This document shows positions 31,846 to 41,597 of a stretch of DNA of 64,000 nt, piece by piece (positions within the stretch are counted from its first letter, which is position 1; the number at the start of each line of letters is the position of its first letter). The stretch is from an uncultured Clostridia bacterium. Lineage in GTDB: Bacteria; Bacillota; Clostridia; Christensenellales; UBA1242. The DNA is taken from assembly GCA_930990515.1 (NCBI GenBank), contig CAKNPS010000004.1, positions 1 to 64,000 on the forward strand, given 5' to 3'. The translations under genes and the position numbers were made by a program. The notes beneath the pieces were generated by a model. It did not search any database, had not been told where the DNA came from, and was given only the letters and a program-made list of their open reading frames with translations.

Positions 31846-32694
31846 ATGAAAAACATTTTTAACCTTTTTAAAAGAAAGATAAAAATTGGTGTGGCTTTTG
31901 GTGGCGGTGGTGCCAAAGGTATTACTCATATTGGGGTTATCAAGGCCTTTCAAGAATTTGGACTTAATTTTGACTATGTGGCAGGCACAAGTGTGGGAAG
32001 TATTATGGGTGCATGCTATGCCAACAATATGAAATATGACGAAATTTTAAAAATTGCCAAGACTTTAAAGACAAGTGATATTAGAACAAGTAAACTTTTT
32101 TTTATTCCTTCCAAAACAGAAGGGATTGAAACAATGATGAAAGACACTTTTGGTGATATTAACATCGAAAATTTGAAGAAACCATTTTCTTGTGTTGCTG
32201 TTGACATCAAAAGCACAAAAGAACTTTGCATTTCAAAAGGGAATTTGTCTAAAGCAGTGGCTGGAAGTTGTTGTGTTCCGGGTGTTTTTCAACCAGTTGA
32301 ATTTGGCGATTATCTTCTCTGTGACGGCGGACTTCAAAACAATATACCTGCGAACATTCCACGCTTTTTTGGTTGCGACTATGTTATTGCAGTTGACTGT
32401 AACAGCACCAGAACCTATGGAACGGACAGTTCAAAAACTCTCGATGTTTTGGCTTGTTCAATAAGAATTTTGATGAAAAGTAACTCAATTAAGGGGTATA
32501 TGAATGCCGACCTTACCATTGCAAGCGATACCAAAAAGTTTAAATCAACAGAACTTCAGGGACTTGATGAAATGGTGGATATTGGTTATCGAAATGCGGT
32601 TGATATGATGCCAGAAATCATGAAAATTTTTGCTGGAAAGTATCCAAAGCGAAAAAATAAAGATTTTGGAAAGGACGATATTTTATTTATTTAG
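31846..32694 (+). CDS. Patatin-like phospholipase family protein
   Basis: GGGGAKGITHIGV oxyanion hole, GTSVGS, DGGLQNNIPA. Confidence 0.92.
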   Translation: MKNIFNLFKRKIKIGVAFGGGGAKGITHIGVIKAFQEFGLNFDYVAGTSVGSIMGACYANNMKYDEILKIAKTLKTSDIRTSKLFFIPSKTEGIETMMKDTFGDINIENLKKPFSCVAVDIKSTKELCISKGNLSKAVAGSCCVPGVFQPVEFGDYLLCDGGLQNNIPANIPRFFGCDYVIAVDCNSTRTYGTDSSKTLDVLACSIRILMKSNSIKGYMNADLTIASDTKKFKSTELQGLDEMVDIGYRNAVDMMPEIMKIFAGKYPKRKNKDFGKDDILFI

Positions 32695-32695
32695 T

Positions 32696-33814
32696 ATGCA
32701 AAAGATAAGTGTTTACGTTAATCAAATCAAAAATTTCAAAATCACAAGAAAAATTGTTATTCAGATTTTTCTTGTTTTATTATTATCAATGATTTTTTCT
32801 CTTGTCTATTTTAATCTTACAACCATTTCACTATATCTTCATAATTTTGGTAGCATCTATAATTCTAGACTTCAATTATATAGTATCTATGTGGGACAAG
32901 GAGATTCTTCCTTTATCATTCTTCCGAACAAAACTTCAATTTTAATAGATACTGGAACCGAAGAATATGCCGAAAAATTTTGTGATGAACTTGAAAGTGT
33001 TATGGATGCAAATAGTTTAGAAAAAATTGATTATATGTTTTTAACACACCCACATAGTGACCATATTGGCGGAGCATTAAAAGTTTTTGAACAATTTGAA
33101 GTTGTAAACATTTTTAGGCCAATCATTTGCTCTCCACTAGAAGAAAATTTGCAAGGCTATGACGTGAGTGATGATTTTTTGTATATTGAAGTTTTGGAAA
33201 GAGCCGAACAAGAAGGAAATGTTGAATTTATCTTGCCAAAAGAAATAAATGTTGACGATTATACCTTGAAAATTTGGACTCCACTTTCTACAAATTACTC
33301 AGATTTAAATGATTATTCTCCAATTATTACAATTCAAAATGCAGAAAATTCTTTGATGTTTACAGGCGATTTGACGATTGATGGCGAAGCAGAATTTTTA
33401 AATACATATAAAGATATAGAAATTGATGTTGATGTTCTTAAAGTCGCTCATCACGGTTCAGAAAATGCTACAAGTGCAGAATTTTTGGAAAAAGTAAATC
33501 CAGAAATTGCCATTATTAGTGCAGGTGTTGATAATATCTATAATTTTCCTAACGACCAATTGATGCAAAGGTTGAATGATAGCGGAGTAAATAAGATTTT
33601 ATCAACAAATATGGCTGGAACAATCGGCATGAGCGTTTCGGGCGATGTTTATAATTTTGCGACTGGTTTTATTTTTCATGATAGAGTAGTTTTTGTTGTT
33701 ATATATTTCATTTTGCTATTTGCCATTTTTTCCGTGAAAAAGAACGGAACATTAAAGAAAGTGGAAAGAATAAGAGCAGGTAGCAATTTGATTGTTTCAA
33801 AGAAAAATTTTTGA
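32696..33814 (+). CDS. ComEC/Rec2-like metallo-beta-lactamase-fold protein with N-terminal TM
   Basis: LTHPHSDHIGG, VAHHGSENATS; ATG at 32696 directly after upstream stop. Confidence 0.85.
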   Translation: MQKISVYVNQIKNFKITRKIVIQIFLVLLLSMIFSLVYFNLTTISLYLHNFGSIYNSRLQLYSIYVGQGDSSFIILPNKTSILIDTGTEEYAEKFCDELESVMDANSLEKIDYMFLTHPHSDHIGGALKVFEQFEVVNIFRPIICSPLEENLQGYDVSDDFLYIEVLERAEQEGNVEFILPKEINVDDYTLKIWTPLSTNYSDLNDYSPIITIQNAENSLMFTGDLTIDGEAEFLNTYKDIEIDVDVLKVAHHGSENATSAEFLEKVNPEIAIISAGVDNIYNFPNDQLMQRLNDSGVNKILSTNMAGTIGMSVSGDVYNFATGFIFHDRVVFVVIYFILLFAIFSVKKNGTLKKVERIRAGSNLIVSKKNF

Positions 33815-34003
33815 AATATTCTTTCCTAAAAGTTGAAAATAAAATTTAATTATAATAAAAACTTAAAATTTTCTTTTACTTTTAAAAGTTATGAAATCAA
33901 AATTATTTTGTTGTTTAGACATTTTGCTATAGAAACTTTAAATCAAAACTAAAAATGTCTTAAATTTGTTTGTTAAAAATGAAGTTTGTGGTAAAATAAC
34001 ACT

Positions 34004-34477
34004 ATGAACAAAAATTTACCAAACAAAATTGTGATTATATCATTGTGCGAAAAATTCTCAAATGAAATTGCAAAGATGATTTCACAAGATTTAGGTATGC
34101 TTTTTTGTAATGCACGAGAACTTATTGAATATGAACTAATCGACAGAAAGCGTGTGGAAGAAATTGCCAGTGTTAAATATGTCAAAGATGTCGAGAAAAA
34201 AGTTTTAAAAAATTTGGCGAGTTATGAAAATGTTTGCATATCATTGTCTTATGAGCATTTTATGACAAGTTACAAATCTTTTGAAAACAATAGTTTAATA
34301 ATTTTTCTTGATTTGCCTAAAAATTACATTAAAGAAAATGAAATGGTAAGTTTTTTAGACTATGATGAGAGAAAGAAGAATTTAAGTGAACTTTCCACAT
34401 GTTTAGTATGTGTAAGAAAACTAGATAAAAATTTTGTTAAAGACAAAGTTTTGAAAATTCTTGGAGGTATTCTATGA
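34004..34477 (+). CDS. Hypothetical protein with degenerate nucleotide-kinase (shikimate/cytidylate kinase-like) layout
   Basis: ORF overlapping tkt start; no Walker A motif. Confidence 0.6.
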   Translation: MNKNLPNKIVIISLCEKFSNEIAKMISQDLGMLFCNARELIEYELIDRKRVEEIASVKYVKDVEKKVLKNLASYENVCISLSYEHFMTSYKSFENNSLIIFLDLPKNYIKENEMVSFLDYDERKKNLSELSTCLVCVRKLDKNFVKDKVLKILGGIL

Positions 34478-36441
34478 ATATAACACAAAAGGCATTAAAT
34501 TATTTGAAAGCAATTTCTGCGGAAACAATTTCAAATGCAAAGTCGGGACATTTAGGTGTGACACTTGGGGCATCTTCCATTTTGTTTGCCTTTTTTAAAG
34601 ATCATTACAATTTTGATGCTTCAGACTCTGACTTTTTAAATCGTGACAGATTTGTGATGTCAGCAGGCCACGGCAGTGCGTTATATTACACTCTTTTATC
34701 AATGTTCGGATTCGATATTAGCTTGCAAGATTTAAAGAATTTTCGCTCGTATAAGTCAAAAACACCAGGGCACCCGGAATATCGCGTGACAGATGGTGTG
34801 GAAATAACTACTGGAGCATTAGGTCAAGGGGTTGCCAATGCTGTTGGTATGGCAATTGCTGAAAGTGTTATGGAAGAACGTTTTAATACAGTTGGTTTTA
34901 ACATCATTGACCACTACACTTATTGCTTTATGGGTGATGGTTGTCTTATGGAAGGTATTTCTCAAGAAGCAATCAGCCTTGCTGGAAATTTGAAGTTAAG
35001 AAAACTCATCTTTTTGTATGATAGCAATAATGTAACTATTGATGGTCCATTAAATTTAGCAAATAAGGAAAATGTTGCCAAAAAATTTCATTCCATGGGC
35101 TGGTCGGTAATTAAAGTTAAGAACGGAAATTCTTATCGTGCCTGCACATCAGCAATTGCTCGAGCAAAGAAAAGCACGAAACCAACAATCATCATCTTTA
35201 ACACCACAATAGGCATTGGCACAGAAAAAGAAGGGACTTCTTCTGTTCATGGGGCATATTTAAATCAAGGCGAACTTGAAGCATTTAAAGAAAAACTTGG
35301 GGTCAAAGAGAGTTTCTTCATTCCAAGTGATGTTAGAGAACTTTGTATGGCAACAACTCGTCGAGGGAAACTTGAACACGAAAAGTGGAATCAACTTCTT
35401 GCAATGTATAGTAGCACACACCCAGAACTTTATAAAAGTTTTCTTGCTTTCTTTGATAGAAAGAAAATAAATTACGAAAGAATCATTAAAAATATTGCAA
35501 AATATGATGGGCAAAGCACAAGAAGAATCAATCATTTTGCTTTAAGCGAACTTGCTTATCAATGCCCACAATTAATTGGAGGAACTGCCGATGTTGGGCC
35601 TTCTACACAAGCATATATTGACAATGCTGGAAATTTTTCTGCTGGAAATAGGCGGGGAAAAAACATACATTTTGGTGTTCGTGAACATGCAATGGCAGGA
35701 ATTGTTAACGGAATTGCGGTATATGAAGATTTCATCACTTTTGATTCCACATTTTTAACCTTTTCTAACTATATGATTCCAGCCATTCGCATGCGTGCAA
35801 TGATGAAACTTCCAGTTCTAAGTTTCTTCACGCATGACAGTATAGCAGTGGGGCAAGATGGTCCAACACATCAGCCAATAGAACAAATTGGGCAACTTAG
35901 AAGTATTATAGGTAACACTGTTTTTCGTCCTTGTGATTATAAAGAACTTATTGCTGGCTATCAATATTGTTTAAAAAATTACACTCCTGTTGCATTTGCT
36001 TTAACAAGACAAGATGTTCCGCATGTTGATAACACATCTTTTGAACTTGCTTTAAATGGTGGTTATACAGTTGTTGATTGTGGACAAAAACCAGATGTAA
36101 TTTTGGTGGCAAGTGGGAGTGAAGTGCCACTTGCAGTAAATTCAGCAAAAGAAATTTCCAAAAAGTATAAGGTTAATGTTGTGAGTATGCCATCTTTGGA
36201 AGTATTTGAAAATCAATCAACACAATACAAAACCAAAGTTTTGCCAAAAGATGCACTAACAATCTATGTTGAGTTAAGTAATGATACAAAACCATTAAAA
36301 ATTTTACCTAAAAATAGTTATTTATATGGGGTTGAAAACTATCAATATAGTGGCAATGGCGAAGTTGTTATGGAAAAGGCTGGTTTTAATGTTAAAGCCT
36401 TGACACGATTTGTGGAAAGTAAGATAAAACAACAAATTTAG
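34474..36441 (+). CDS. tkt: Transketolase
   Basis: GDGCLMEGISQEA thiamine diphosphate motif, FGVREHAM. Confidence 0.96.
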   Translation: MNITQKALNYLKAISAETISNAKSGHLGVTLGASSILFAFFKDHYNFDASDSDFLNRDRFVMSAGHGSALYYTLLSMFGFDISLQDLKNFRSYKSKTPGHPEYRVTDGVEITTGALGQGVANAVGMAIAESVMEERFNTVGFNIIDHYTYCFMGDGCLMEGISQEAISLAGNLKLRKLIFLYDSNNVTIDGPLNLANKENVAKKFHSMGWSVIKVKNGNSYRACTSAIARAKKSTKPTIIIFNTTIGIGTEKEGTSSVHGAYLNQGELEAFKEKLGVKESFFIPSDVRELCMATTRRGKLEHEKWNQLLAMYSSTHPELYKSFLAFFDRKKINYERIIKNIAKYDGQSTRRINHFALSELAYQCPQLIGGTADVGPSTQAYIDNAGNFSAGNRRGKNIHFGVREHAMAGIVNGIAVYEDFITFDSTFLTFSNYMIPAIRMRAMMKLPVLSFFTHDSIAVGQDGPTHQPIEQIGQLRSIIGNTVFRPCDYKELIAGYQYCLKNYTPVAFALTRQDVPHVDNTSFELALNGGYTVVDCGQKPDVILVASGSEVPLAVNSAKEISKKYKVNVVSMPSLEVFENQSTQYKTKVLPKDALTIYVELSNDTKPLKILPKNSYLYGVENYQYSGNGEVVMEKAGFNVKALTRFVESKIKQQI

Positions 36442-36529
36442 TTTAATTTTGACAAAAATTAACAAAATTTTAATAATTTTCATATAACCTTTCAAATTAT
36501 ACTATTAATGTAATTTGAGAGGTTTTTTT

Positions 36530-37456
36530 ATGACTAAAAAAAGTATAGTCTTAAGTGATGTGAATGGAAATTCTCCTTTAAAAGCTGTTTTGACTTTGGA
36601 AAGGAAAGATGATGATATCGCTGGAATGATAAGGTTTTATAATTTACCATTTGAAGTTGACGGCCTTTTGACTTTGGGGTTTTATGTTGATGGCAAAGTG
36701 ATTAAAAGTGGTTTAACAAGAAAAAATGGCTCGCTTTACACATTTTTTCTTTCTGAAGATTTTTTGGATAAAAATTTTTCTTGTGCGGTAATTATGTTTA
36801 AAGATGCGGAAAGAGTTCCTCTTTTATATGGTTCAAGTGCTGGACGAGAAGAAGATATATATGCAAGCATAATTAATGAAATTTCTGGAGATTCTTCTGT
36901 TCAAAATGTCACTAAAGTGTTAGATAAATATGGTGTAGACTTTGATGAAGAAGAACAAAAAGAAATAGACAGAAAGATTGATGAATGTATGGAAGAAAAC
37001 AAATGCTCAAAGTGTTTTTATAAAGAACAATTTTATAATAATAAAAAATTTGAAACTCAATCAACCGAAGAAAAGGAAAAAGTGATTGAAGAAAAAGAAG
37101 AACCTAAGGAAGAAAAGATAACATTTTTTAACAGGTTAAAACCACAAATTGACAAACTTTTTGAGAATAATCCTATTGAAAGAAATCTTGAAGAAATGAT
37201 ACCATCATCAAAATGGGTTAAAGTGGAATATGAAGATGACGGCGATTTTTATGTTTTTGGTCTTTTATATGAAGGACATGACATAAAATATGTTTGTTAT
37301 GGTATACCTGCTGTATTTGAAGAAGAACCACCAAAAGAACTTTCTGGTTATCCCATTTTTTTACCACTTGATAAAGATAATAAAAGGGGTTTTGGTTACT
37401 GGCTCACATATCAAGATGCCGAAACGGGCGAGCCAGTAAAAGCCATAATTGAATAA
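36530..37456 (+). CDS. Hypothetical protein
   Basis: ORF with SD (gagaggt) before ATG 36530; Glu/Lys-rich middle. Confidence 0.75.
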   Translation: MTKKSIVLSDVNGNSPLKAVLTLERKDDDIAGMIRFYNLPFEVDGLLTLGFYVDGKVIKSGLTRKNGSLYTFFLSEDFLDKNFSCAVIMFKDAERVPLLYGSSAGREEDIYASIINEISGDSSVQNVTKVLDKYGVDFDEEEQKEIDRKIDECMEENKCSKCFYKEQFYNNKKFETQSTEEKEKVIEEKEEPKEEKITFFNRLKPQIDKLFENNPIERNLEEMIPSSKWVKVEYEDDGDFYVFGLLYEGHDIKYVCYGIPAVFEEEPPKELSGYPIFLPLDKDNKRGFGYWLTYQDAETGEPVKAIIE

Positions 37457-37465
37457 GGGTGTTTA

Positions 37466-38404
37466 ATGAGAATTTTAGCATGGATTGTAATTGGTTTAGT
37501 CATTATAATTTTTGTAGGACTGTTGGCATATCTAATTTTAGGAGCAATACTTTTTCATTTTAGTTTAGGAAGAAAAGAACTTAAAAAACGAGTAAGAAAA
37601 AATAATTTAAAACAAAATTTAGAAAAATATCAAATTGACTTATGTTGGTGGGATAATTTTGATTTTAAAAGGGTGGAAATTAATAGTTTTGACGGTTTAA
37701 AACTTGTAGGGCACTATCTTGACCAGAAAAGCGATTTGACGATTTTGTTAGTTCACGGATATAGTGCAAACTATAAAGAGATGCAAAAATATGCTAAGTT
37801 TTTCTATCAAAAAGGGTATAACTTATTATGCGTGGAAAATCGAGCGCATGGGGACAGCGAAGGCGAATGTGTTGGAATGGGTTATTTGGACAAATTCGAC
37901 TTAAAAAACTGGATTGATTTTCTAAATGAAAGCGAAAAAAAGAAAATTATTTTGTTTGGTTTGTCAATGGGAGCAAGTGCTGTTTGTGCTGTGAGCGGAG
38001 AAAATTTACCTAATAATGTTGTTGGTATTATTGCAGATTCTGCTTTTGATGATGTTGAAAAACAAATTAAATACATTTTAAGAAAGGCGGGACCTTTAAA
38101 AAATTTACTTTTTAAAGTCCTAAAAAGTTATACCAAAAAGCGATATGAGTTTAATCTTAGTGATGCAAAGTTTACTAAGGCTGTAAAAAACACCAAGATT
38201 CCCATTCTTTATTTCCATGGCAAAGCAGATAAATATGTTTTGCCTGAATGTTCGGAAAATTTGTATAATGCAACACCTGAAAATTTGAGAGAATTAGTAT
38301 TGGTAGATGAAGCAGACCATGCTATGAGTTATGTGCTTTTAGGTAATATGTATGAAAGAAAAATAAATAAATTTTTTAGTAAATTTAAAATTATAGGAGA
38401 GTAA
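37466..38404 (+). CDS. Alpha/beta hydrolase (FrsA/BAAT-like) with N-terminal TM
   Basis: LLVHGYSANYKEM, GLSMGASA, ADSAFDD, ADHAM. Confidence 0.88.
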   Translation: MRILAWIVIGLVIIIFVGLLAYLILGAILFHFSLGRKELKKRVRKNNLKQNLEKYQIDLCWWDNFDFKRVEINSFDGLKLVGHYLDQKSDLTILLVHGYSANYKEMQKYAKFFYQKGYNLLCVENRAHGDSEGECVGMGYLDKFDLKNWIDFLNESEKKKIILFGLSMGASAVCAVSGENLPNNVVGIIADSAFDDVEKQIKYILRKAGPLKNLLFKVLKSYTKKRYEFNLSDAKFTKAVKNTKIPILYFHGKADKYVLPECSENLYNATPENLRELVLVDEADHAMSYVLLGNMYERKINKFFSKFKIIGE

Positions 38405-38569
38405 AATGAAAAAAATTAATAAAAAAATAAAAAATAATGAAGAAAAACAATTTAAATTTATTTTAAATATTTTAAAAACTGAAAATATGTAATAAAAAAT
38501 TGTTTTTAAATATTAATAAAAAAATAATTTTTAATATTTTTAATAAAATAAAAAAACAGGCACAGCCTG

Positions 38570-38725
38570 TTAATTTTCATTTGCAACTTCGTGGTCGCTT
38601 TGTGCATTGGTTGAATTTTCCAGTGTTTTAATTCTATCTTCAAGTTCAGGTATGGTTTTTCTTGTTAGGTGCCATACCAATTTTTTTAAATCTTCAACTT
38701 CTGTTTCAATACTATAAAAATTCAT
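38570..38725 (-). CDS. Small coiled-coil-like hypothetical protein, 51 aa
   Basis: MNFYSIETEVEDLKKLVWHLTRKTIPELEDRIKTLENSTNAQSDHEVANEN; SD aaaggag upstream; terminator (aacaggc-aca-gcctgtt) downstream; missed by the ORF track. Confidence 0.6.
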   Translation of the reverse strand: MNFYSIETEVEDLKKLVWHLTRKTIPELEDRIKTLENSTNAQSDHEVANEN

Positions 38726-38775
38726 TTTTTTCTCCTTTGGTAATAAGTTTAATTTAGATTTCTTCTGAAAACAAG

Positions 38776-39465
38776 TTATTGTGACATTTTTTTCTTTTTA
38801 TTTTTGTTTTTCATAAAAAGGAATGCCATAATAATTCCAATGCACGCAAGTGCAATCGTGATGGCATATATGATTGCAGGATTAATGCCATCAGGGGATA
38901 TTTCTTCGGTTTTGATGTAGCCATATTCTAAAGAGTTTTCCACTTTGACAGCGACTCTTGTGTAAGGAAGGCTATTGTCATATCCTTCATAGAGATATAC
39001 TCTTGAACCTTTTACTAATAGTGTTTCTGTTGGCGTTATTTCTTCGCCAGTTGCCTCATATAGATAAACATCATTTTTTAAGGTTGCATTGAAAGTTGGA
39101 TATGTTTCAATGTTAGAGATATTTTCTGTCACAAAATCTGAAAAGATATATCCTTGTGTGATTGTTGTATTGTTAACTGATAGAACGGCGTAAAAAAGTT
39201 GCCCCTCACTATCTTCGTAAGTGTTTAAGCCATTTTCTCCTTCTTCCAAAATCAAGATGTCTTTGTGCCTAACAATAATAGGTTCATTATTTTCATCTAT
39301 GACTTTTTCAGAAGTAAAAGATGGAGAAGAATAGATGTAGCAATAGTTTGCAATACAAATCCACTCTTTTTCGCTTTCGGCACTTACAAAGTTTACACTA
39401 GGCAAACATAATAAAAGAAAACTTAATAAGAGTAAAATTTTTCTCACTTCCCTATTATCTAACAT
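38776..39465 (-). CDS. Secreted/membrane protein with signal peptide, SH3-like region and C-terminal TM
   Basis: Signal peptide ...SVNFVSAES, C-terminal hydrophobic helix plus Lys-rich tail. Confidence 0.65.
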   Translation of the reverse strand: MLDNREVRKILLLLSFLLLCLPSVNFVSAESEKEWICIANYCYIYSSPSFTSEKVIDENNEPIIVRHKDILILEEGENGLNTYEDSEGQLFYAVLSVNNTTITQGYIFSDFVTENISNIETYPTFNATLKNDVYLYEATGEEITPTETLLVKGSRVYLYEGYDNSLPYTRVAVKVENSLEYGYIKTEEISPDGINPAIIYAITIALACIGIIMAFLFMKNKNKKKKMSQ

Positions 39466-39587
39466 TTCAAATCACTTTGTCAAGCAAAAGGGGAAGATAA
39501 AAAAATAATTTCCGATTATGTCGAAAATTATTTACGTTAAAGATAAGATTATATTTAAAAATTTATGTTTTAAGTTTATTTGACGAT

Positions 39588-40010
39588 TTAATCTTCTTTT
39601 TCATTTGGTTTACAATGCACTTCATAAATTTGTTCTAAAACTCTGTCGCTTGGAATATCTAATCTTCCTGAATAGACTTTACGAAAAGTCCATCGTATTA
39701 TTTCTTGCACATCTTTAATTTCAATATTATAGTCTTTTGAAAATTCTTCTATCGTTTGTGGAATAGGATTATTTTCATCAAGTCCATAAAGTTTAGTAAA
39801 AACAATTTGTCCCGCTTTTGGGAAATGCTTAAAAAGACTTTTAATTGCTTCAACAAATCTTCTTTTTTCGCAAACAACTTTGTTTTTTAAAAAATATTCT
39901 CCGAATTTTAAGTAATTTTTATATAAAACAAAATCTCGGTAATAATCATCCGATTTAATGAATTTTTCTAGTTGTTCTTTGCTCATTTTATCAATATCAT
40001 AATTTTCCAT
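39588..40010 (-). CDS. Hypothetical protein, possible sigma-70 region 4-like HTH
   Basis: GQIVFTKLYGLDENNPIPQTIEEFSKDYNIEIKDVQEIIRWTFRKV; minus-strand TTGACA-17-TAAAAT promoter upstream. Confidence 0.5.
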   Translation of the reverse strand: MENYDIDKMSKEQLEKFIKSDDYYRDFVLYKNYLKFGEYFLKNKVVCEKRRFVEAIKSLFKHFPKAGQIVFTKLYGLDENNPIPQTIEEFSKDYNIEIKDVQEIIRWTFRKVYSGRLDIPSDRVLEQIYEVHCKPNEKED

Positions 40011-40071
40011 AGCTATATTTTATCAAACAATTCTCATCTTGTCAATAGCGGAAAATATCGGCGAATTAGTT

Positions 40072-40200
40072 TTGTGTGTGATTTTACTTTGCTTTTTTAT
40101 TGACATTTGCTATGCGGTCAAGACGCTAAGTTCGCCAAAGACACAATATACCATTGTTATTGATGCGGGGTATTCGGATTAGAGGTTGAGTTAGGATAGT
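40072..40200 (+). pseudogene. Decayed 5' fragment of cwlD-like amidase gene (copy 0)
   Basis: ttgctatgcggtcaagacgctaagttcgccaaagacacaatataccattgttattgatgcgggg...gttgagttaggatag aligns to the other copies; ORF disrupted. Confidence 0.75.
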
Positions 40201-40239
40201 ATATTACTAAGAAAAAACAGAACGATACTGTTCTGTTTT

Positions 40240-40614
40240 TTATGACTTATAATCATAAGGAATTTTGTTTTTCTTTTTACCTAGTAGGTTTACAATGTAA
40301 CCATTTTCCACCTTGCACCAAGCGGTTTTATCGGGTAACATTTCATATATATCTTCATCAGTAGCATTGCTTTCCTTAATCACTTCCATGTCTTCAATTT
40401 TAACATCAATTAGAATATCGTCTTCTATTGTTTCAATATTTTCGTCAGTCCAATGAAAGTTTTTATCAAAAAAGCGTTTATCAATAAAAACAACTTCAAA
40501 ACTATCTTCATGAATTTCAGGGGAATTTATTCTTCCTATTCTTCCTTTATAAATTCCATTTTCTGTATAAGAATTACAAGTATTTAAAACTTTTATCTCA
40601 TCAAATAATTTCAT
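40240..40614 (-). CDS. Hypothetical protein (possible partner/immunity of next gene)
   Basis: ORF overlapping the 40611-41249 stop (ATGA-type coupling). Confidence 0.6.
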   Translation of the reverse strand: MKLFDEIKVLNTCNSYTENGIYKGRIGRINSPEIHEDSFEVVFIDKRFFDKNFHWTDENIETIEDDILIDVKIEDMEVIKESNATDEDIYEMLPDKTAWCKVENGYIVNLLGKKKNKIPYDYKS

Positions 40615-41249
40615 TTTGTCCAGCCTCCTATTGGTGTATTATTTTTTAATTGTCCATTTGGATAAACAATATAACTAGATGTAATTAGAAAAATTCTGTT
40701 TGCTTTTTCTCTTTTTCCTGGGAACTGAAGTTTAATTCTTATTCTAAAACCATATTTTTTCTTGTCTTTTGGTGGGGGATTGTTAGTATAATTTCCATTG
40801 CAATATGATTCTTTACTTAATGATTCAATAAGTTGAAAAACTTCTTGTTTATCTTCAATATTATAACCCATTGATAGCAACCAGTCTTTTTTATCTAAAA
40901 ACAAGTAATCCATTCTTCGCTCTAAATCAAAAATAATAATTTGATTTGGATTAGGTTTGGTTATAGAATTAGTTTCACAATGACAATTAGGGTGATATAA
41001 ACCTCTTTTGTTTATTGGAATTAGTGGAGTAAATAGGTAATTAAATTCTTCCGGTTTTTTGCCATCTTCATTTTTAAACCAACATTGATTTATAATAGTG
41101 CAATCAACACAATGCGGTTTTATTAATTGCTCATTAAAATTTATCTTTGAAAAACTTTCAATTGTCCAAGGATTTCTATCATCATAAATTTCTACCCATT
41201 CACTAAAATTTGTAATTAATTTTTCATAAACACTATCAAATACACTCAT
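40611..41249 (-). CDS. Hypothetical protein with HPNCHC motif
   Basis: GLYHPNCHCETN resembles the Cys/His motif of phage head morphogenesis-type (PF04233-like) domains. Confidence 0.55.
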   Translation of the reverse strand: MSVFDSVYEKLITNFSEWVEIYDDRNPWTIESFSKINFNEQLIKPHCVDCTIINQCWFKNEDGKKPEEFNYLFTPLIPINKRGLYHPNCHCETNSITKPNPNQIIIFDLERRMDYLFLDKKDWLLSMGYNIEDKQEVFQLIESLSKESYCNGNYTNNPPPKDKKKYGFRIRIKLQFPGKREKANRIFLITSSYIVYPNGQLKNNTPIGGWTK

Positions 41250-41381
41250 ATATTAACATATTTCTCCTTCTCTTTAAAACTAATTTTATGACAAAAAGAG
41301 AATAACACTCAAAATTTGCATATTAAATGTTTTGTGTCATTTTTTTATTAAATAAACGAAATTAGTTTAATAAAATATAAT

Positions 41382-41567
41382 ATGAAATTTTTAACAATAA
41401 AAAAGCACACAATGTGTGTTCTTTTGGTGGGTGTAATTTTGATTTGCTCTATTGTTGGTGTTTGCTATGTGGTCAGGGTGGCAAGTTCGCCAAAGATAGT
41501 GCGCACCATTGTTATTGATGCGGGGCATGGCGGGCGAGATTTCAAGTTAGGACGGTATGTAAAATAA
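41382..41567 (+). pseudogene. Truncated 5' fragment of cwlD-like amidase gene (copy A, 61 aa ORF)
   Basis: MKFLTIKKHTMCVLLVGVILICSIVGVCYVVRVASSPKIVRTIVIDAGHGGRDFKLGRYVK. Confidence 0.85.
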
Positions 41568-41597
41568 AAAAGCATATCGGATTGATATGCTTTTTTT
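41566..41597. terminator. Bidirectional terminator, GCATATC/GATATGC family
   Basis: aaaaagcatatcggattgatatgcttttttt. Confidence 0.7.
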
